Source of the DNA: Paenibacillus sp. URB8-2
GTDB lineage: Bacteria; Bacillota; Bacilli; Paenibacillales; Paenibacillaceae
Assembly (NCBI RefSeq): GCF_013393385.1
Contig: NZ_AP023239.1
Coordinates: 434,001-498,000 of the forward strand
Direction of reading: 5' to 3'
DNA length: 64,000 nucleotides
The notes beneath the pieces are model-generated. The model had not been told where the DNA came from. It saw only the letters and a program-made list of their open reading frames with translations, and searched no databases. The position numbers were made by a program, and so were the translations under genes. Positions 62,332 through 64,000 of this stretch are shown in pieces (position 1 is the stretch's first letter; every line of letters starts with the position of its first letter).

Positions 62332-63042
62332 ATGAACAAAACGGCAATGGTGCTTGGAGCCACCGGACTCGTTGGAAAGGCGGCTGTGGAGCAGCTTCTG
62401 CGTGAAAATTGGAAGGAAGTGCGGGTGCTCGTTCGCAGGCCGCTCGCACTCCGCCATGACAGGCTCAAGCAGACAGTAACCGACTGGGAGCGGCTGGAGC
62501 GGTACGGCGATCTGTTCGAAGGAACGGACGCCGTATTCTGCTGTCTCGGGACGACGATCAAAAAGGCCGGATCGCAGAAAAATTTCGAGCGCGTCGATCT
62601 GGAATATCCCCTGAAGGCGGCAGAGCTTGCCCGGAAAGCCGGAGTCGGACAATTTCTGGCGGTATCCTCCATGGGGGCGAATCCGCATTCGCGCAATTTC
62701 TACAGCCGGACCAAAGGCCGGATGGAAGAAGGCTTAAGCCGGTCGGGCTTTCCGGGGCTGCACCTGTTCCGCCCGTCCTTGCTGCTGGGAGAGAGGGAGG
62801 AGTCCAGACCTTTGGAGCGTTCCGCCGCCTGGCTCATGACCAAGCTGGATTTTGTTATGGTCGGCAGGGCGGCCAAGTACCGTGCTATTAAGGGAGAGAC
62901 CGTATCGCGTGCCATGGTCCATATTGCTGCGGCTGATCCGAAGGGACTGCATATCTACCCGAATGACGTCATTGGGGTGCTTGGAAAGGACTTTGCCGCC
63001 GAGTCCGATCCGGCTTGGGACGATGAGAAAGGTTTGCAATAA
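62332..63042 (+). CDS. NAD(P)-binding oxidoreductase, atypical SDR (HTATIP2/YbjT-like)
   Basis: The Rossmann loop is MVLGATGLVGKAAVEQLL (residues 5-22), followed by VRVLVRRPL, DAVFCCLGTTIKKAGS and AVSSMGANPHSRNFYSRTKGRMEE, the atypical SDR set with a YxxxK-like YSRTK. 236 residues. The start at 62332 has aaggaga; the frame is open from 62158 inside the MFS gene. Substrate unknown. It lies 59 bp after the MFS gene and could be co-transcribed. Confidence 0.88.
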   Translation: MNKTAMVLGATGLVGKAAVEQLLRENWKEVRVLVRRPLALRHDRLKQTVTDWERLERYGDLFEGTDAVFCCLGTTIKKAGSQKNFERVDLEYPLKAAELARKAGVGQFLAVSSMGANPHSRNFYSRTKGRMEEGLSRSGFPGLHLFRPSLLLGEREESRPLERSAAWLMTKLDFVMVGRAAKYRAIKGETVSRAMVHIAAADPKGLHIYPNDVIGVLGKDFAAESDPAWDDEKGLQ

Positions 63043-63099
63043 AGAGAGAGAACGATTTACAATGATGACGTAAATAGATGAATGGGAGGAAATTGAGAG

Positions 63100-63480
63100 A
63101 TGAGCAAAAAGCAGGTAGCTACGTCTAAAGCGCCGGGGGCCATCGGTCCTTACAGCCAGGCGATCACCGCCGGAAATTGGGTATACACCTCCGGTCAACT
63201 CGGATTGGACCCCGTTACGGGCGAACTGGCGGGGGATGTACAGGCTCAGGCGCGCCAGTCGCTGGCGAACGTACAGGCCATTCTGGAAGAGGCCGGAACT
63301 TCGCTGGACCACGTTGTGAAGACGACGGTATTCCTTAAGGACATGAACGATTTTGCGGCCGTGAACGAGGTGTACAGCAGCTTCTTTACGGAGCCGTATC
63401 CGGCGCGGAGCGCGGTTGAGGTCGCCCGTCTGCCTAAAGACGGACTCGTGGAGATTGAAGTTGTAGCTCGCAGAAAATAA
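63100..63480 (+). CDS. ridA: RidA family reactive-imine deaminase
   Basis: RidA hydrolyses enamines and imines made by PLP enzymes such as serine dehydratase. Signatures: GPYSQAITAGNWVYTSGQLGLDP, the conserved Arg in YPARSAVEVARLP that binds the carboxylate, and IEVVARRK at the end. 126 residues, the usual size. Start after gggagg. Terminator follows. Confidence 0.95.
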   Translation: MSKKQVATSKAPGAIGPYSQAITAGNWVYTSGQLGLDPVTGELAGDVQAQARQSLANVQAILEEAGTSLDHVVKTTVFLKDMNDFAAVNEVYSSFFTEPYPARSAVEVARLPKDGLVEIEVVARRK

Positions 63481-63542
63481 CGGCGGCACCCTATTCCCGT
63501 ATTGAAATCCGGACTCCAGTCTTATAGGGGGCCGGATTGAAT

Positions 63543-63599
63543 AAAACCTTTCCCGGCAGGACTGCGGTAACTTGGCAGGACTACGGGAAAGGTTTTTTT
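63543..63599 (+). terminator. Terminator after ridA
   Basis: aaaacctttcccg pairs with cgggaaaggtttttttt; the loop holds a direct repeat of ggcaggact. Confidence 0.85.
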
Positions 63600-63620
63600 G
63601 TAAAAACGGGTTTCCGGTTG

Positions 63621-63649
63621 TTGACATTCTACCTACTAGTAGGTATACT
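63621..63649 (+). promoter_or_regulatory. Promoter with embedded 16-bp palindromic operator
   Basis: TTGACA (63621-63626) and TATACT (63644-63649) are 17 bp apart. The spacer is nearly filled by the perfect palindrome TACCTACTAGTAGGTA (63630-63645). It lies 20 bp before the TetR-type gene, so it is the likely autoregulatory operator. Confidence 0.85.
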
Positions 63650-63668
63650 CAAGGCAAGAGGTGAAGAC

Positions 63669-64000
63669 ATGAACCGGTCCGAGCATATTATAAACGTTGC
63701 AAATCGTCTGATTCTGGAGAAAGGGTACAGTGCTTTCAGCTATGCGGATGTAGCTGCCGAAATCGGTATCCAGAAGGCGAGTATCCATTACCACTTTCCC
63801 TCCAAAGCCAACCTGGTGCAAAATGTGGTGGGCAGGTATCGGCAGGAAGTGCGGGCAAATCTGAACAAGCTGAATTCCTTGACTGACGACCCCCGGGAGA
63901 AACTGGAACAGTATTTGTCGTACTGGGAGTCATGCCTGCGGAGCAGGGCCATGGATATTTGCCTGTGCGCGCTGCTTGCCTCCGAGATTCCGATTCTGCC
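63669..64000 (+). CDS. TetR/AcrR-family regulator, 5' part
   Basis: The gene runs off the window. The visible 110 residues have the TetR helix-turn-helix FSYADVAAEIGIQKASIHYHF (about residues 24-44) and the following PSKANLVQNVVGRYR helix. The ATG follows aagaggtga. TACCTACTAGTAGGTA in its promoter is the probable binding site. The ligand domain is mostly outside the window, and what it controls besides itself cannot be seen. Confidence 0.9.
   Translation, partial: MNRSEHIINVANRLILEKGYSAFSYADVAAEIGIQKASIHYHFPSKANLVQNVVGRYRQEVRANLNKLNSLTDDPREKLEQYLSYWESCLRSRAMDICLCALLASEIPIL

Overview
The window looks like a chromosomal segment of a Paenibacillus-type Firmicute. The evidence is GC-rich coding sequence with strong aaggagg-type ribosome binding sites, a serS T-box leader, a YjcZ-type mini-protein, YwbE and YmaF family genes, a KimA-type potassium importer and many long-stem terminators. 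Species cannot be fixed from the sequence alone.

Layout. 0-13 kb is core and housekeeping: a frameshifted nicotinamide-nucleotide repair gene, a multiply broken SDR gene, a secreted MTA/SAH nucleosidase with a stalk domain, serine dehydratase sdaAB, small conserved genes, an HNH protein, an AAC(3)-type acetyltransferase, serS under a T-box, and an FMN reductase. 13.1-16.4 kb is an AT-richer decayed island: an ABC transporter tail, two IS30 transposase remnants in the same orientation, an alpha/beta-hydrolase gene split by an IS630-family element whose ends and TA duplication can be read exactly, and a zinc-ribbon fragment. 16.7-23.7 kb holds a chemoreceptor, a lipoprotein and a MacB-like ABC exporter with its own two-component system. 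23.8-31 kb is a ribonucleotide reductase cluster: class I nrdA/nrdB and class III nrdD/nrdG on the minus strand. nrdDG sits behind a cobalamin riboswitch plus terminator, with a row of DnaA-box-like repeats at about 11-bp spacing upstream. 31-43.6 kb contains a thiamine-binding protein, tRNA-Thr, kimA, a dead PA14-domain gene, YmaF and YjcZ small proteins, a sucrose divergon (GH32 versus LacI regulator plus fructokinase), a free EIIA-Glc, a hydrolase and an HD-GYP protein.

43.7-55.8 kb is the most interesting stretch. A NusG-domain-II protein (EetA-like), a Gx/ECF S component (EetB-like), two ECF ATPases and an ECF T subunit (FmnA-like) are followed by a double U32 protein, a class III aminotransferase and a UbiA prenyltransferase. 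Facing them on the minus strand are an FMN-binding lipoprotein (PplA-like), a type II NADH dehydrogenase with a membrane tail (Ndh2-like), a short HepS-like subunit and a HepT-like polyprenyl synthase. Together this matches the parts list of the flavin-based extracellular electron transfer (EET) system known from Listeria: NADH to quinone to flavinylated lipoprotein, with flavin exported by a dedicated ECF complex. The flavin transferase (ApbE/FmnB) is not in the window, and a group II intron (about 56.0-58.6 kb) lies directly beyond the lipoprotein gene.

58.6-64 kb carries inverted-repeat debris, a small hypothetical gene, a 5TM-LYT histidine kinase, an MFS transporter, an NAD(P)-binding protein, RidA, and the start of a TetR-type regulator behind a promoter-embedded palindrome.
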